NCBI RefSeq assembly: GCF_002232035.1
Contig: NZ_NKXR01000002.1
Location: 124,001 to 188,000 of the forward strand
Direction: 5' to 3'
Source of the DNA: Collinsella sp. TF06-26
Lineage (GTDB): Bacteria > Actinomycetota > Coriobacteriia > Coriobacteriales > Coriobacteriaceae
DNA length: 64,000 bases
In this document: positions 36,070 through 44,238 of the stretch, in pieces
Numbering within the stretch: the first letter of the stretch is position 1
How the letters are laid out: each line of letters begins with the position of its first letter
The notes under the pieces: model-generated
What the model saw: only the letters and a program-made list of their open reading frames with translations
Databases searched by the model: none
What the model was told of the DNA's origin: nothing
Translations under genes and position numbers: made by a program

Positions 36070-37098
36070 CTAGCGCTGCACGTAGGCGCGGACGAGCTCG
36101 TAGGTGTTGCGCACGCCGTCAATGTGGCTGCGCTCGTAGTTGTGGCTCGCGTACACGCCGGGGCCGATCAGGCCGTGACGGATATCGTAACCGGCCGAAA
36201 GCGTGGCCTCGACGTCGGAACCGTAATGCGGGTACACATCGATGGCGTAATCGAGCTCCAGCTCGCGCGCGATGTTGGACAGCGTGGTTACCAGGTCGTA
36301 GTTGTACGGACCGCCCGAATCCTTGGCGCAAATCGACACCATGCGCTCGGTGCAGCCCAGGTCGTCGCCCACGCAGCCCATGTCAACGCTGATCATCTCG
36401 CGCGTGTCGGCCGGCACAAAGGCACCGCCGTGGCCGACCTCCTCGTACACGGTAAAGAGCAGCGACACCTTACGCGAGAGGGTCACCTCGCCGTCGGCAA
36501 CGGCGCGAGCCAAACCCAGCAGAATCGACGCCGACAGCTTGTCATCCAGGAAGCGGCTCTTGATGTAGCCACTCTCCGTCACCGTGGTGCGCGGATCCAT
36601 AGCGATGATATCGCCCGTCTGAATACCCAGCTCGAGCACATCGTCTTTGCTGTCAACGTTCTCGTCGAGCAAGATCTCCATGTTCTTCTCGATGGTCTTG
36701 ACCGGTTCATCGGCCACGTGCGCCGAAGGCTCGGTGTTGAGGACCACACCCGTATACACATTGCCGTCACGCGTGTAGACGGTGCAGTTCTCGCCATCGG
36801 CCGTAGACCACTGGTGCCCGCCGAGCGTCGTGGGACGCAAGCGACCATTGTCCTTAATGGAGCGCACCATGGCGCCCAGGGTATCGACATGGCTCGCCAA
36901 TACGAGCGGCTCGCCCTCGCCGCCAAGTTCAACCAGCACGTTACCCTTATTAGAACGCTCAGGCCCAAAGCCCATATCGCGCAGGGTCTCCATTAGATAA
37001 TCAGTCGCCGCACGGGTATAGCCCGTAGGCGAAGCAATCGAGGTAAGCGCCTTCAACTGCTCAGCAATATAGGAGAGCGTAGAATCCATCTGGGACAC
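36070..37098 (-). CDS. M42 family metallopeptidase
   Basis: A dinuclear-zinc aminopeptidase of the M42 (glutamyl/cellulase-associated) family, cytoplasmic, working on peptides. Zinc ligands are seen in LVLASHVDTLGAMV, SRFLDDKLSASILLGL and FTVYEEVGHGGA, with VDMGCVGD and a late ligand region HGLIGPGVYASHNYERSH. The longest frame starts far upstream without a site. GTG 37098 has AAAGGG 8 nt before it and gives 342 residues, the family norm; ATG 37089 (MDSTLSYIAEQ) is the alternative. Confidence 0.9.
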   Translation of the reverse strand: MSQMDSTLSYIAEQLKALTSIASPTGYTRAATDYLMETLRDMGFGPERSNKGNVLVELGGEGEPLVLASHVDTLGAMVRSIKDNGRLRPTTLGGHQWSTADGENCTVYTRDGNVYTGVVLNTEPSAHVADEPVKTIEKNMEILLDENVDSKDDVLELGIQTGDIIAMDPRTTVTESGYIKSRFLDDKLSASILLGLARAVADGEVTLSRKVSLLFTVYEEVGHGGAFVPADTREMISVDMGCVGDDLGCTERMVSICAKDSGGPYNYDLVTTLSNIARELELDYAIDVYPHYGSDVEATLSAGYDIRHGLIGPGVYASHNYERSHIDGVRNTYELVRAYVQR

Positions 37099-37221
37099 CA
37101 AAGTCACCCTTTCATATCGAATTAAACCCACAGCAACAATACCACCACGCACATTTATTTACCCAGAGAGACAACCCATCGAGCTCCCCAGAGCTGCGCC
37201 CGTCACGATAACGAGCCGGCA

Positions 37222-37341
37222 GGCCCCTGCCCGTTAGCCCCACAATCTTTCCGCAGGACGGAGGAAGCCCCCGCCGCACGAAGTGCGCAGCGGGGGCTTC
37301 CGACATGTCCGAGGACGATTCTGGGGCTAACGGGCGGGGCC
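37222..37341. repeat. 120-bp nested palindrome
   Basis: Outer arms of about 25 nt (left core CCCGTTAGCCCCA, right core TGGGGCTAACGGG) enclose an inner hairpin with GGAAGCCCCCGC against GCGGGGGCTTCC. It lies between the M42 peptidase and the alcohol dehydrogenase genes, 13 nt after the dehydrogenase stop, and may act as its terminator; no ORF is inside. Confidence 0.75.
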
Positions 37342-37353
37342 CGCCGAACCAGG

Positions 37354-38520
37354 TTAAGCAGCCGGGCAGATCTTCTTGAAGAGCTCGATAACGTCGTCGA
37401 GCGTCGCCTCGCGCGGGTTACCCGGGAAGCAGGCGTCGGCCATGGCGTCCTTGGCCAGGACCTCGATCTCGTCGGCCTTCATGGCCTCGCAGACGTGCGG
37501 GATGTTCACGTCGGCAGAGAGCTGCTTAACGGCGGCGATGGCGGCGTCGGCGGCCTCGTCGGTGCTCATGCCCGTGGTGTCAACGCCCATGGCGACGGCG
37601 ACCTTGGCCAGGCGCTCGGCGCAAACCGGCTTGTTGAACTCCATGGCGATCGGCAGCAGCATGGCGCAAGCGACGCCGTGCGGAGTGTCGTAGTGAGCGG
37701 ACAGGGTGTGAGCCATGGCGTGGTCGATGCCCAGGCCAACGTTGGAGAAGCCCATGCCGGCGACATACTGACCAAGAGCCATGCCCTCGCGGCCGGAGCC
37801 GGGCTGGCCGAACTTGGCCTCGGCAACGGAGTCGCGCAGGTTCTCGCTGATCAGCTTAATAGCCTCAAAGTGGAACATGTCGGAGAGCTCCCAAGCGCCC
37901 TTGGTGGTGTAGCCCTCGATGGCGTGGGTCAGAGCGTCCATGCCAGTGGAAGCGGTCAGGCCGGCGGGCATGGAAGCCATCATGTCGGGGTCGACGACGG
38001 CGACCTCAGGGGCGTCGTTGGTGTCGACGCACACGAACTTGCGGACCTTCTCGGGGTCGGTGATGACGTAGTTGATGGTTACCTCGGCAGCGGTACCGGC
38101 GGTCGTCGGCACGGCGATGGTGAACACAGCGTGGTTCTTAGTCGGAGCAACGCCCTCGAGGCTGCGGACATCGGCGAACTCGGGGTTGTTGATGATGATG
38201 CCGATAGCCTTGGCGGTGTCCATGGAGGAGCCACCACCGATGGTCACGATAGCGTCAGCCTCGGCGGCCTTAAAGGCCTCGACGCCGTCCTTGACGTTCT
38301 GGATGGTGGGGTTGGGCTTAATCTCGGAGTAGAGGCTCCAAGCAATACCGGCGGCGTCGAGCTCGTCGGTTACCTTGGCGGTAACGCCAAACTTGACCAG
38401 GTCGGGGTCGGAGCAGACGAAGATCTTCTTGTAGCCACGACGCTGGAGCTCGCCGGGGATCTCCTTGATGGCGCCAGAACCATGATAAGAAATGGTGTTG
38501 AGAACGAAACGATTAGCCAT
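37354..38520 (-). CDS. Iron-containing alcohol dehydrogenase, FucO-like
   Basis: NAD-dependent group III alcohol dehydrogenase. It aligns along its length with lactaldehyde reductase (FucO): IGGGSSMDTAKAIGIIINNP for nucleotide binding, IPTTAGTAAEVT, and iron ligands in STGMDALTHAIEGY and GIDHAMAHTLSAHYDTPHG. GGGAGG stands before ATG 38520 (MANRFVLNTIS), giving 388 residues; the longer frame is not needed. The likely role is reduction of an aldehyde from deoxy-sugar or glycerol fermentation, reoxidising NADH. A cre-like site upstream suggests carbon catabolite control. Confidence 0.93.
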   Translation of the reverse strand: MANRFVLNTISYHGSGAIKEIPGELQRRGYKKIFVCSDPDLVKFGVTAKVTDELDAAGIAWSLYSEIKPNPTIQNVKDGVEAFKAAEADAIVTIGGGSSMDTAKAIGIIINNPEFADVRSLEGVAPTKNHAVFTIAVPTTAGTAAEVTINYVITDPEKVRKFVCVDTNDAPEVAVVDPDMMASMPAGLTASTGMDALTHAIEGYTTKGAWELSDMFHFEAIKLISENLRDSVAEAKFGQPGSGREGMALGQYVAGMGFSNVGLGIDHAMAHTLSAHYDTPHGVACAMLLPIAMEFNKPVCAERLAKVAVAMGVDTTGMSTDEAADAAIAAVKQLSADVNIPHVCEAMKADEIEVLAKDAMADACFPGNPREATLDDVIELFKKICPAA

Positions 38521-38618
38521 TGATAGCCTCCCATCGTGTGCGGGGCGCCCATTACGCCCCACGCTATGTGTCCCATCCTAACGCTTTTGAAACAAAAAAT
38601 TCATGAGAACGTCAAAAG

Positions 38619-38636
38619 TGTTAAAGCGTTTCAACA
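38619..38636 (-). promoter_or_regulatory. cre-like catabolite control site
   Basis: TGTTAAAGCGTTTCAACA is a near-palindrome fitting the CcpA-type cre pattern, about 100 nt upstream of the FucO-like dehydrogenase start. A related ACGCTTTTGAAAC lies at 38581. The regulator is not in the window. Confidence 0.5.
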
Positions 38637-38755
38637 TAATAACGGAGCCCCAGTCCTTCCCTCCCGACTGCAGCGAAGGCTAGATTATAGGAGCAATTGC
38701 CCAAAGAATACGACCAACTCAGTCTATAAATTGTTTCTGTTTTAGCAATATATGT

Positions 38756-38784
38756 TTGACAATACGTTTATAAAAGGATACTTT
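38756..38784 (+). promoter_or_regulatory. Promoter in A/T-rich gap ahead of the LURP-one-like gene
   Basis: TTGACA (38756-38761) and TACTTT (38779-38784) are 17 nt apart in a strongly A/T-rich stretch. The 415 nt between 38521 and 38935 otherwise hold only the cre-like site and a cysteine-rich 66-codon frame without a ribosome site. Confidence 0.5.
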
Positions 38785-38935
38785 ATAGTAATTAATATGC
38801 ATGCAGCAAATAGTGTCATTCATTTTGTTAGAAATTGCCCATGCGGTTATTGCAGCTGCATGTACTGCAACATACAGCGTAATTCTCCGCACGAAGCAGA
38901 AGACGGTTCCAATTCGATCGAGGCGATGACGCGTG

Positions 38936-39472
38936 ATGGCTACTGGTCCTAAATCGAGCAAGACGGCTACAAACGAATATCGAATCTCAATTGAAGGTAA
39001 CCCTTATCCGCATGCTCTGGCTCTCGTCAACCCAGCGGGAGACAACCTCAACATCAAAAGACATGGGTTCACGGGTCCACTAGGACAGCTATTGAGTCTT
39101 AAATACACCGTTTATGACGATGCAAATGAAAAGCTCTTTACTGTCGTCGACGGTGGTTTTAGTAACATGCCCAGGGTTGCGCTCATCATCGAACACAAGG
39201 AAGTTGCGGTGTTCGATTATGGCCTAAACAGACTTGAGATGAAGTGCGTAACGAACATACCGAATTACACAATAAAAGGTAACTTCCTATTTGGAGATTA
39301 CGATATATTCAGTCAACGGGAAGTGAAGCTATCTTCAGTTAACGTCCTTCAATGTGATAAACAATCGTGCTTTAACATACAGGTTTTGGATAAAGCCGAA
39401 TTAGCCGCCGCAATTGGAATACCCACAGCCATTGCCCTTCTGAGGGCTCGGATTGAAGAGCATCTCGAATAA
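38936..39472 (+). CDS. LURP-one-related / tubby-like domain protein
   Basis: A 178-residue protein with the all-beta pattern of LURP-one-related (YxjI/tubby C-terminal-like) proteins: LLSLKYTVYDDANEKLFTVV, a middle repeat YTIKGNFLFGDYDIFSQ, and a closing hydrophobic helix AAIGIPTAIALLRARIEE. These bind membranes or phosphoinositides in eukaryotes; in bacteria the role is unknown. ATG 38936 follows GAGG, with a GTG one codon upstream. The gene is lower in GC than its neighbours, suggesting transfer. Confidence 0.65.
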   Translation: MATGPKSSKTATNEYRISIEGNPYPHALALVNPAGDNLNIKRHGFTGPLGQLLSLKYTVYDDANEKLFTVVDGGFSNMPRVALIIEHKEVAVFDYGLNRLEMKCVTNIPNYTIKGNFLFGDYDIFSQREVKLSSVNVLQCDKQSCFNIQVLDKAELAAAIGIPTAIALLRARIEEHLE

Positions 39473-39498
39473 ATTGCAAAAAGCAGTTCGTAACAACA

Positions 39499-39532
39499 TT
39501 CAGGAGCTAGATAGTTTTTTCTGGCTCCTGAA
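39499..39532 (+). terminator. Hairpin after the LURP-one-like gene
   Basis: TTCAGGAGC pairs with GCTCCTGAA, 26 nt after the stop. The T run is in the loop rather than after the stem, so it may be weak. Confidence 0.5.
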
Positions 39533-39550
39533 GCTGTACTACATAGAGAT

Positions 39551-39590
39551 GAAAAATAATGCGGCAAAGGGGCTGTCCCTTTGCCGCATT
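39551..39590 (-). terminator. Terminator of the DUF1275 gene
   Basis: Minus-strand AATGCGGCAAAGGGA pairs with CCCTTTGCCGCATT and is followed by ATTTTTC. Confidence 0.85.
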
Positions 39591-39593
39591 CGG

Positions 39594-40310
39594 TTACTTT
39601 CGGCAGCCCTCTTTCCAAGCCTCGGCCGCAACCTTCCAGCGAAAACGCAAGTCGCGCTCGCGGTCGATAAACATGATGGCAAACGCGACAAACAGCAGCA
39701 CGCTCGCCACGACGATGGCGTGCAGGCCCATGCGCTCAATACACCAGTTGCCCAACACAGCGCCAAACACAAAGGTAAAGATCACGCCAAAGTACAGCAG
39801 GCCGTTTTCCAAAAAGCCACGCTTATGGGTAATGATGTAGTCGTCCACGTTTTGCAAGGCATTACGGAGGTTGCCGATACACATGGTCGTGGCGATGCCG
39901 TGTCCATGAATCTTGCGGAAACTCTCGACCTGCATACCGCAGGCAAACGAAGTAAGGCAGTTGGCGAGCAGGTTGAAATCGCCGCCCGGGATAAAGCTCA
40001 CGCCCAGCAAGATAACAGCTTCAAAAAACACCGTCACCTGGCGCCAGTGAATCACGCTGCCAAAACGCTCGTGTACCAGGTCGGCAAGCATAATGCCCAC
40101 GGCAAACGACACCACGGGGAAGAAATAGCGTCCCGCGAGCGCCCAATTACCCTCCGAGATGCTCACGCCCACCAACAAGATGTTGCCTGTCTGCGCGTTG
40201 GCGAAAACATGATCGCGCCCAATGTACGAATACACGTCCATAAAGCCACCGGCGAGCGCCAGAATGATGCCCAGCTCGATGGACTCCGATATCTGCTTGG
40301 CACGCTGCAT
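39594..40310 (-). CDS. DUF1275 (YoaK-type) membrane protein
   Basis: A 238-residue membrane protein with six predicted helices and the DUF1275 opening GIILALAGGFMDVYSYIGRD followed by FANAQTGNILLVG. The family is of unknown transport function. AAGGAGG lies 10 nt before ATG 40310 (MQRAKQISESIE); the longer frame upstream runs across the ygiQ promoter and is not coding. A paired terminator follows the stop. Confidence 0.88.
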   Translation of the reverse strand: MQRAKQISESIELGIILALAGGFMDVYSYIGRDHVFANAQTGNILLVGVSISEGNWALAGRYFFPVVSFAVGIMLADLVHERFGSVIHWRQVTVFFEAVILLGVSFIPGGDFNLLANCLTSFACGMQVESFRKIHGHGIATTMCIGNLRNALQNVDDYIITHKRGFLENGLLYFGVIFTFVFGAVLGNWCIERMGLHAIVVASVLLFVAFAIMFIDRERDLRFRWKVAAEAWKEGCRK

Positions 40311-40506
40311 CGTCGTGCGGCCTCCTTGTTGACGACCCTCTCGTGCGTTGGCGGAGACATGGCCGCCGTTCATACTGTAACCCATTGACAACATGGCGTG
40401 CGCGCGAGACGGGCTCCCCAACGCGCAGATACACAGTCTGGAAACAAACGGCGGGCGCGGCGCCACACCCGCATCGACACGCCGATCCGCCAGCCCATGT
40501 ACTCCA

Positions 40507-40546
40507 CCAGTCTTTTTAGCCCCGTCCCAAAAAGACTGGTTACAAT
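40507..40546 (+). promoter_or_regulatory. Inverted repeat abutting the YgiQ gene promoter
   Basis: CCAGTCTTTTT (40507-40517) and AAAAAGACTGG (40529-40539) are perfect 11-bp arms. TACAAT (40541-40546) follows after one base, and the GTG start is at 40578. The repeat covers the -35 region, so it may be an operator. Confidence 0.5.
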
Positions 40547-40577
40547 TACGTGCAGCATACAAACACCGGGAGGGATC

Positions 40578-42719
40578 GTGGCAAATAAGCCTCAGCACGC
40601 TCAGAACAACCAGCGCAGTCAGCAGGGCAAACAGGGCCAGCAGCAAAAGCGCGGCAGCAAGGCGCAGGGTGGGCACACCACTCATGCTCCAGCAGCGCCC
40701 TCACGCCCCTGGCGACCGGGCCGCGACAAGTTCCTCCCCGTCAGCCGCGCCGACATGGATGCGCGTGGCTGGGACCAGTGCGACTTCGTCTATATCTGCG
40801 GCGACGCCTATGTGGATCACCCCAGCTTTGGCATGGCCATCATCAGCCGCGTGCTCGATGCGCATGGCTACAAGGTGGGTATCATCTGCCAGCCCGACTG
40901 GACCGACCCCGCCAGCATCACGGTGCTCGGCGAGCCGCGCCTGGGCTTTCTCGTCAGCGCCGGCAACATGGACTCCATGGTCAACCACTATTCGGTGACC
41001 AAGCACCGCCGCCACACCGACGCCTATACCCCTGGTGGCGAGGAGGGGCGCCGTCCCAATCGTGCCGTCACGGTCTACGGCAACCTCATCCGTCAGACGT
41101 TTAAGGATACCCCCATCATCATCGGCGGCATCGAGGCAAGCCTGCGCCGCCTGGCCCACTACGACTACTGGCAGGACAAGCTCAAGCGCTCGGTACTGCT
41201 CGACTCGGGCGCCGACATCCTCATCTACGGCATGGGCGAGCACGCGATTGTCGAGATCGCCGACGCGCTCGATGCCGGGCTGCCCGTCGACCAGATTTCT
41301 TATATCAACGGCACCGTCTACCGCACCAACTCGCTCGACGAGGTCTACGACTACGACCTGCTGCCCAGCTGGGACGACCTTGCCGCCGACAAGCTCAACT
41401 ACGCACGCAGCTTTAACGTGCAGCAGCAGAACATGGACCCCATCACCGGTCATCGCCTGGTAGAGCCCTACCCCAACAGCGTCTATGTGGTGCAAAACCC
41501 GCCGTCGGCGACGCTCACCACAGACGAGATGGACGAGGTGGCCGAGCTCCCCTACGCACGCGATTGGCATCCCGACTACGACGCAGCGGGCGGCGTGCCG
41601 GCCTTTGCCGAGATCAAGTTTTCCATTAGTTCCAACCGCGGCTGTTTTGGCGAGTGCTCGTTTTGCGCCCTCACCTTCCACCAGGGCCGCGTGTTGCAGA
41701 TGCGCAGCCACGACTCGATCATGCGCGAGGCCGAGCTGCTCACGCGCGATCCCGAGTTTAAGGGCTATATCAACGACGTGGGCGGACCGACGGCAAACTT
41801 TAGCCGTCCCGCCTGCGACAAGCAGATCAAGCACGGCGTGTGCAAGAACAAGCGCTGCCTATGGCCGAGCGTGTGCAAGAACATGGTGGTCGACGAAAGC
41901 GGCTACACGCAGCTGTTGCGCGATCTGCGCCAGTTGCCGGGCGTCAAAAAGGTCTTCGTCCGCAGCGGCATCCGCTTTGACTACACCATGGCCGACGCCT
42001 CGGACGAGTTTTTGCGCGAGCTGTTGGAGCACCATGTCTCGGGCCAGCTACGCGTGGCACCCGAGCACGTGAGCGATGCGGTGCTCTCCGTAATGGGCAA
42101 ACCGAGCCGCGCCGTCTACGATGCGTTCTGTCGTAAATTTGAACGCTTGAACCGCGAATACGGACTCAAGCAGTACGTGGTGCCGTATCTGATCTCGAGC
42201 CACCCCGGCTCGACGATGAAGGAAGCTGTGGACCTTGCCGAGGCCGTGCGCGACATGGGCTACATGCCCGAGCAGGTGCAGGACTTCTACCCCACCCCGT
42301 CCACCATGTCGACCTGCATGTACTACACCGGCGTGGACCCACGCACCATGCAGCCGATCTACGTGGCACGCGACCCGCACGAGAAGGCCATGCAGCGTGC
42401 GCTCATCCAATACCGCAAGCCCGAGAACTACAAGCTCGTACGCGAGGCACTGGAAAAGGCCGGCCGCCGCGATCTGATTGGCTACACCAAGCATTGCCTG
42501 ATTCGCCCCGTGCCCCCGCGCCCGGGCGAGACGTCTGCTGGCGGGGGGCATGGCACCGGCAAGAAGGGCGGCAAGGCCCACGGTGGCGTTGGCGGCGCTG
42601 GCAAGGGACCCAAAGGCAGCAAGGGTCACGGCGGCATGTCGCGTGCGCAGAACACCGCAGGCCGCAACCGTGCAGCCCAGGGGCGCCAGGGCGCTAACGG
42701 AGGCGGACGCCGCAATTAG
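40578..42719 (+). CDS. YgiQ family radical SAM protein
   Basis: A 713-residue B12-binding-like plus radical SAM protein of the YgiQ (UPF0313) family. The iron-sulfur cluster binds at NRGCFGECSFCALTFHQGR (C-x3-C-x2-C), preceded by the family N-terminal domain (MAIISRVLDAHGYKVGIICQ). The C-terminal 70 residues are a Gly/Lys/Arg-rich low-complexity tail and the first 45 are Gln-rich, both probably disordered. GGGAGGG lies 4 nt before GTG 40578. The reaction is unknown. Its last 4 nt overlap the end of the convergent CPBP gene. Confidence 0.9.
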   Translation: MANKPQHAQNNQRSQQGKQGQQQKRGSKAQGGHTTHAPAAPSRPWRPGRDKFLPVSRADMDARGWDQCDFVYICGDAYVDHPSFGMAIISRVLDAHGYKVGIICQPDWTDPASITVLGEPRLGFLVSAGNMDSMVNHYSVTKHRRHTDAYTPGGEEGRRPNRAVTVYGNLIRQTFKDTPIIIGGIEASLRRLAHYDYWQDKLKRSVLLDSGADILIYGMGEHAIVEIADALDAGLPVDQISYINGTVYRTNSLDEVYDYDLLPSWDDLAADKLNYARSFNVQQQNMDPITGHRLVEPYPNSVYVVQNPPSATLTTDEMDEVAELPYARDWHPDYDAAGGVPAFAEIKFSISSNRGCFGECSFCALTFHQGRVLQMRSHDSIMREAELLTRDPEFKGYINDVGGPTANFSRPACDKQIKHGVCKNKRCLWPSVCKNMVVDESGYTQLLRDLRQLPGVKKVFVRSGIRFDYTMADASDEFLRELLEHHVSGQLRVAPEHVSDAVLSVMGKPSRAVYDAFCRKFERLNREYGLKQYVVPYLISSHPGSTMKEAVDLAEAVRDMGYMPEQVQDFYPTPSTMSTCMYYTGVDPRTMQPIYVARDPHEKAMQRALIQYRKPENYKLVREALEKAGRRDLIGYTKHCLIRPVPPRPGETSAGGGHGTGKKGGKAHGGVGGAGKGPKGSKGHGGMSRAQNTAGRNRAAQGRQGANGGGRRN

Positions 42720-43627
42720 GGCAGCGATGCGCTCGCTGCGTCCATCCCACACGCTTGGCGCAGCGAGCGCATTGCCTCAACGAGGATGACGCCGGCGATA
42801 GCGACCGTGATTGCCACGTCGAGCGGCGTGTTCACAAACCACAACAGGCCCATGAGGTACGACCCGGCGTTAAAGGCAAAATGCAGCAGAATCGTATAGC
42901 GAAGCTTTCCGGTCGTAACGAGCACCCAGCCAAAGATGAGGCCGGCGGCGCCCGCGTAGCAACCCTGCACCCAATTCATGTGCATAAAACCGAAGATCGC
43001 CGCCTGCAGCACAATCGCCGCGGCGATGCCCCAGGTACTCGGGGCCGCCCAGGGCACTATGGCGCTGTCTTGCGCGTTCGCGCGACGCCGGCGCTTCCAA
43101 AGTGGGCGGCACTGCGGATTAAACGCTCGGAGCGAAAACTCAAAAATAATGCCGCGTACCAGCAGCTCTTCGCAAAATGGGGCGCCGAGCACCGTAGTCA
43201 GTACGGCGAGATAGCTGGTGTCGCCCATGCCCGTCTCCTCGACAAGCTCGCTGTAGTCGGCCGCAGCATCGGGCAACAGCGACAGCACGGCATCGGTCAC
43301 GTAGCCAACGACCACCTGCAGGGCCAGGCCAATCACGATAACGCAGGCGATGCGCTTCCATGCCCCACGCGCTCCCCCGCCGAGCGGATGCTCGCTTTGC
43401 CGGCGTGCCATAAATGAACGCGGCCAAAGATAACGCCACCACAGCAGCGCCATCAAAAACGATGCCGTCTGCGCGACGGCCTGAAGCAATTGAATGTCGA
43501 GGTCATCGATCGAAAAACCCATGAACACCGATGCGACGCCAAGGGCGGAGAACAAAACGACGCTCAGGGCAATATCGGCAGCGACGACGCCAAAACAGGC
43601 AAGCGCCCAAATCATCGCATTGAGCAT
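42716..43627 (-). CDS. CPBP family intramembrane metalloprotease
   Basis: A 303-residue multi-pass membrane protein of the CPBP (Abi, PF02517) family. The catalytic motifs are EELLVRGIIFE, FGFMHMNWVQG and the third-motif HFAFNAGSYLMG. Family members process prenylated or peptide substrates, or act in bacteriocin self-immunity; no bacteriocin genes are near. GAGGAGG lies 5 nt before ATG 43627. Confidence 0.88.
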   Translation of the reverse strand: MLNAMIWALACFGVVAADIALSVVLFSALGVASVFMGFSIDDLDIQLLQAVAQTASFLMALLWWRYLWPRSFMARRQSEHPLGGGARGAWKRIACVIVIGLALQVVVGYVTDAVLSLLPDAAADYSELVEETGMGDTSYLAVLTTVLGAPFCEELLVRGIIFEFSLRAFNPQCRPLWKRRRRANAQDSAIVPWAAPSTWGIAAAIVLQAAIFGFMHMNWVQGCYAGAAGLIFGWVLVTTGKLRYTILLHFAFNAGSYLMGLLWFVNTPLDVAITVAIAGVILVEAMRSLRQACGMDAASASLP

Positions 43628-43644
43628 GCCAACCTCCTCAAAAC

Positions 43645-43702
43645 CCGGCACTTAGGGACGTTCCTTAACTGCCGGCAGAAAAGGAACGTCCCCAAGTGCC
43701 GG
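43645..43702. repeat. Inverted repeat with GGGACGTTCCTT arms
   Basis: CCGGCACTTAGGGACGTTCC (43645-43664) and GGAACGTCCCCAAGTGCCGG (43683-43702) are complementary but for one base, around an 18-nt loop that itself contains CTGCCGGCAG. The right arm contains GTCCCC like other elements of the window. Confidence 0.85.
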
Positions 43703-43715
43703 CAGTTTGGGACAG

Positions 43716-43919
43716 TCATTCTTGATGAGAATCGGGCGCAGTGCCAAAAGCCCCGTTGGGCGAGATGTCGAACGGGAAGGTGCCGCAGCGATTGAACGCA
43801 GCGATAAACATGCGGATGGCGTTGGACGGCGTGGTACCCACGAGCTGGGTTGCCGCCGCGAAGGCTGCCTTCTCCTCGGGCAAGACCTTCGCGACTACAG
43901 GGGTCATGTGTTCTGCCAT
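43716..43919 (-). CDS. Orphan RelB/DinJ-type antitoxin
   Basis: A 67-residue protein with the ribbon-helix-helix pattern of RelB/DinJ antitoxins: short strand VVAKVLPEEKAAF, helix and LVGTTPSNAIRMFIAAFN, then the toxin-wrapping tail CGTFPFDI. AAAGGAAG lies before ATG 43919. No RelE/YafQ-like toxin gene is on either side, so it is an orphan or regulates a distant toxin. A run of GGTATTAC-like half sites lies upstream (44029-44080), possibly its operator. Confidence 0.7.
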   Translation of the reverse strand: MAEHMTPVVAKVLPEEKAAFAAATQLVGTTPSNAIRMFIAAFNRCGTFPFDISPNGAFGTAPDSHQE

Positions 43920-44238
43920 GGCGCTTCCTTTTTGAAACGACGGTAGTGCGGATAGATGCGGGCCACGCGGCTGGGCGACGGGCTGTGAAGGCAACCCGAT
44001 TGGCCCGCATCCGGAGTTTGTTTCTGCGGCGTTGGTATTACTTGGTATTCCTAAGTATTACCCCGCAGATAGAATACCACATCTGCTCCACTCCAAAGGT
44101 AGATTTCTACCAAGTTGGTGCATATGAACCTGTCGCCCTTCTCACCAAACGGCAATGCCCCGTCCACGCAAATACGCGAACGGGGCATTGTTCAAATTGT
44201 GCCGTCAGTGACTCTTTTGCGCCAGCGGCCTTCTAGCT
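43920..44238. other. Gene-free interval with operator-like and repeat remnants
   Basis: No supported ORF. GGTATTCCTAAGTATTACC (44049-44067) is an imperfect palindrome flanked by more TATTAC/GAATACC half sites. Near 44114-44140 the words GTTGGTGCA and AACCTGTCGCCC match half of the GGGGACAGGT/TGCACCA element seen at 49.0 and 55.2 kb. AATGCCCCGT ... AACGGGGCATT (44154-44189) is a terminator-like stem after the GH4 gene. Confidence 0.55.

Noticed and set aside
38752-38952. 66-codon Cys-rich frame (CPCGYCSCMYC)
   Set aside because: No ribosome site, it begins inside the promoter of the next gene and overlaps that gene's start; low-GC DNA opens frames by chance.
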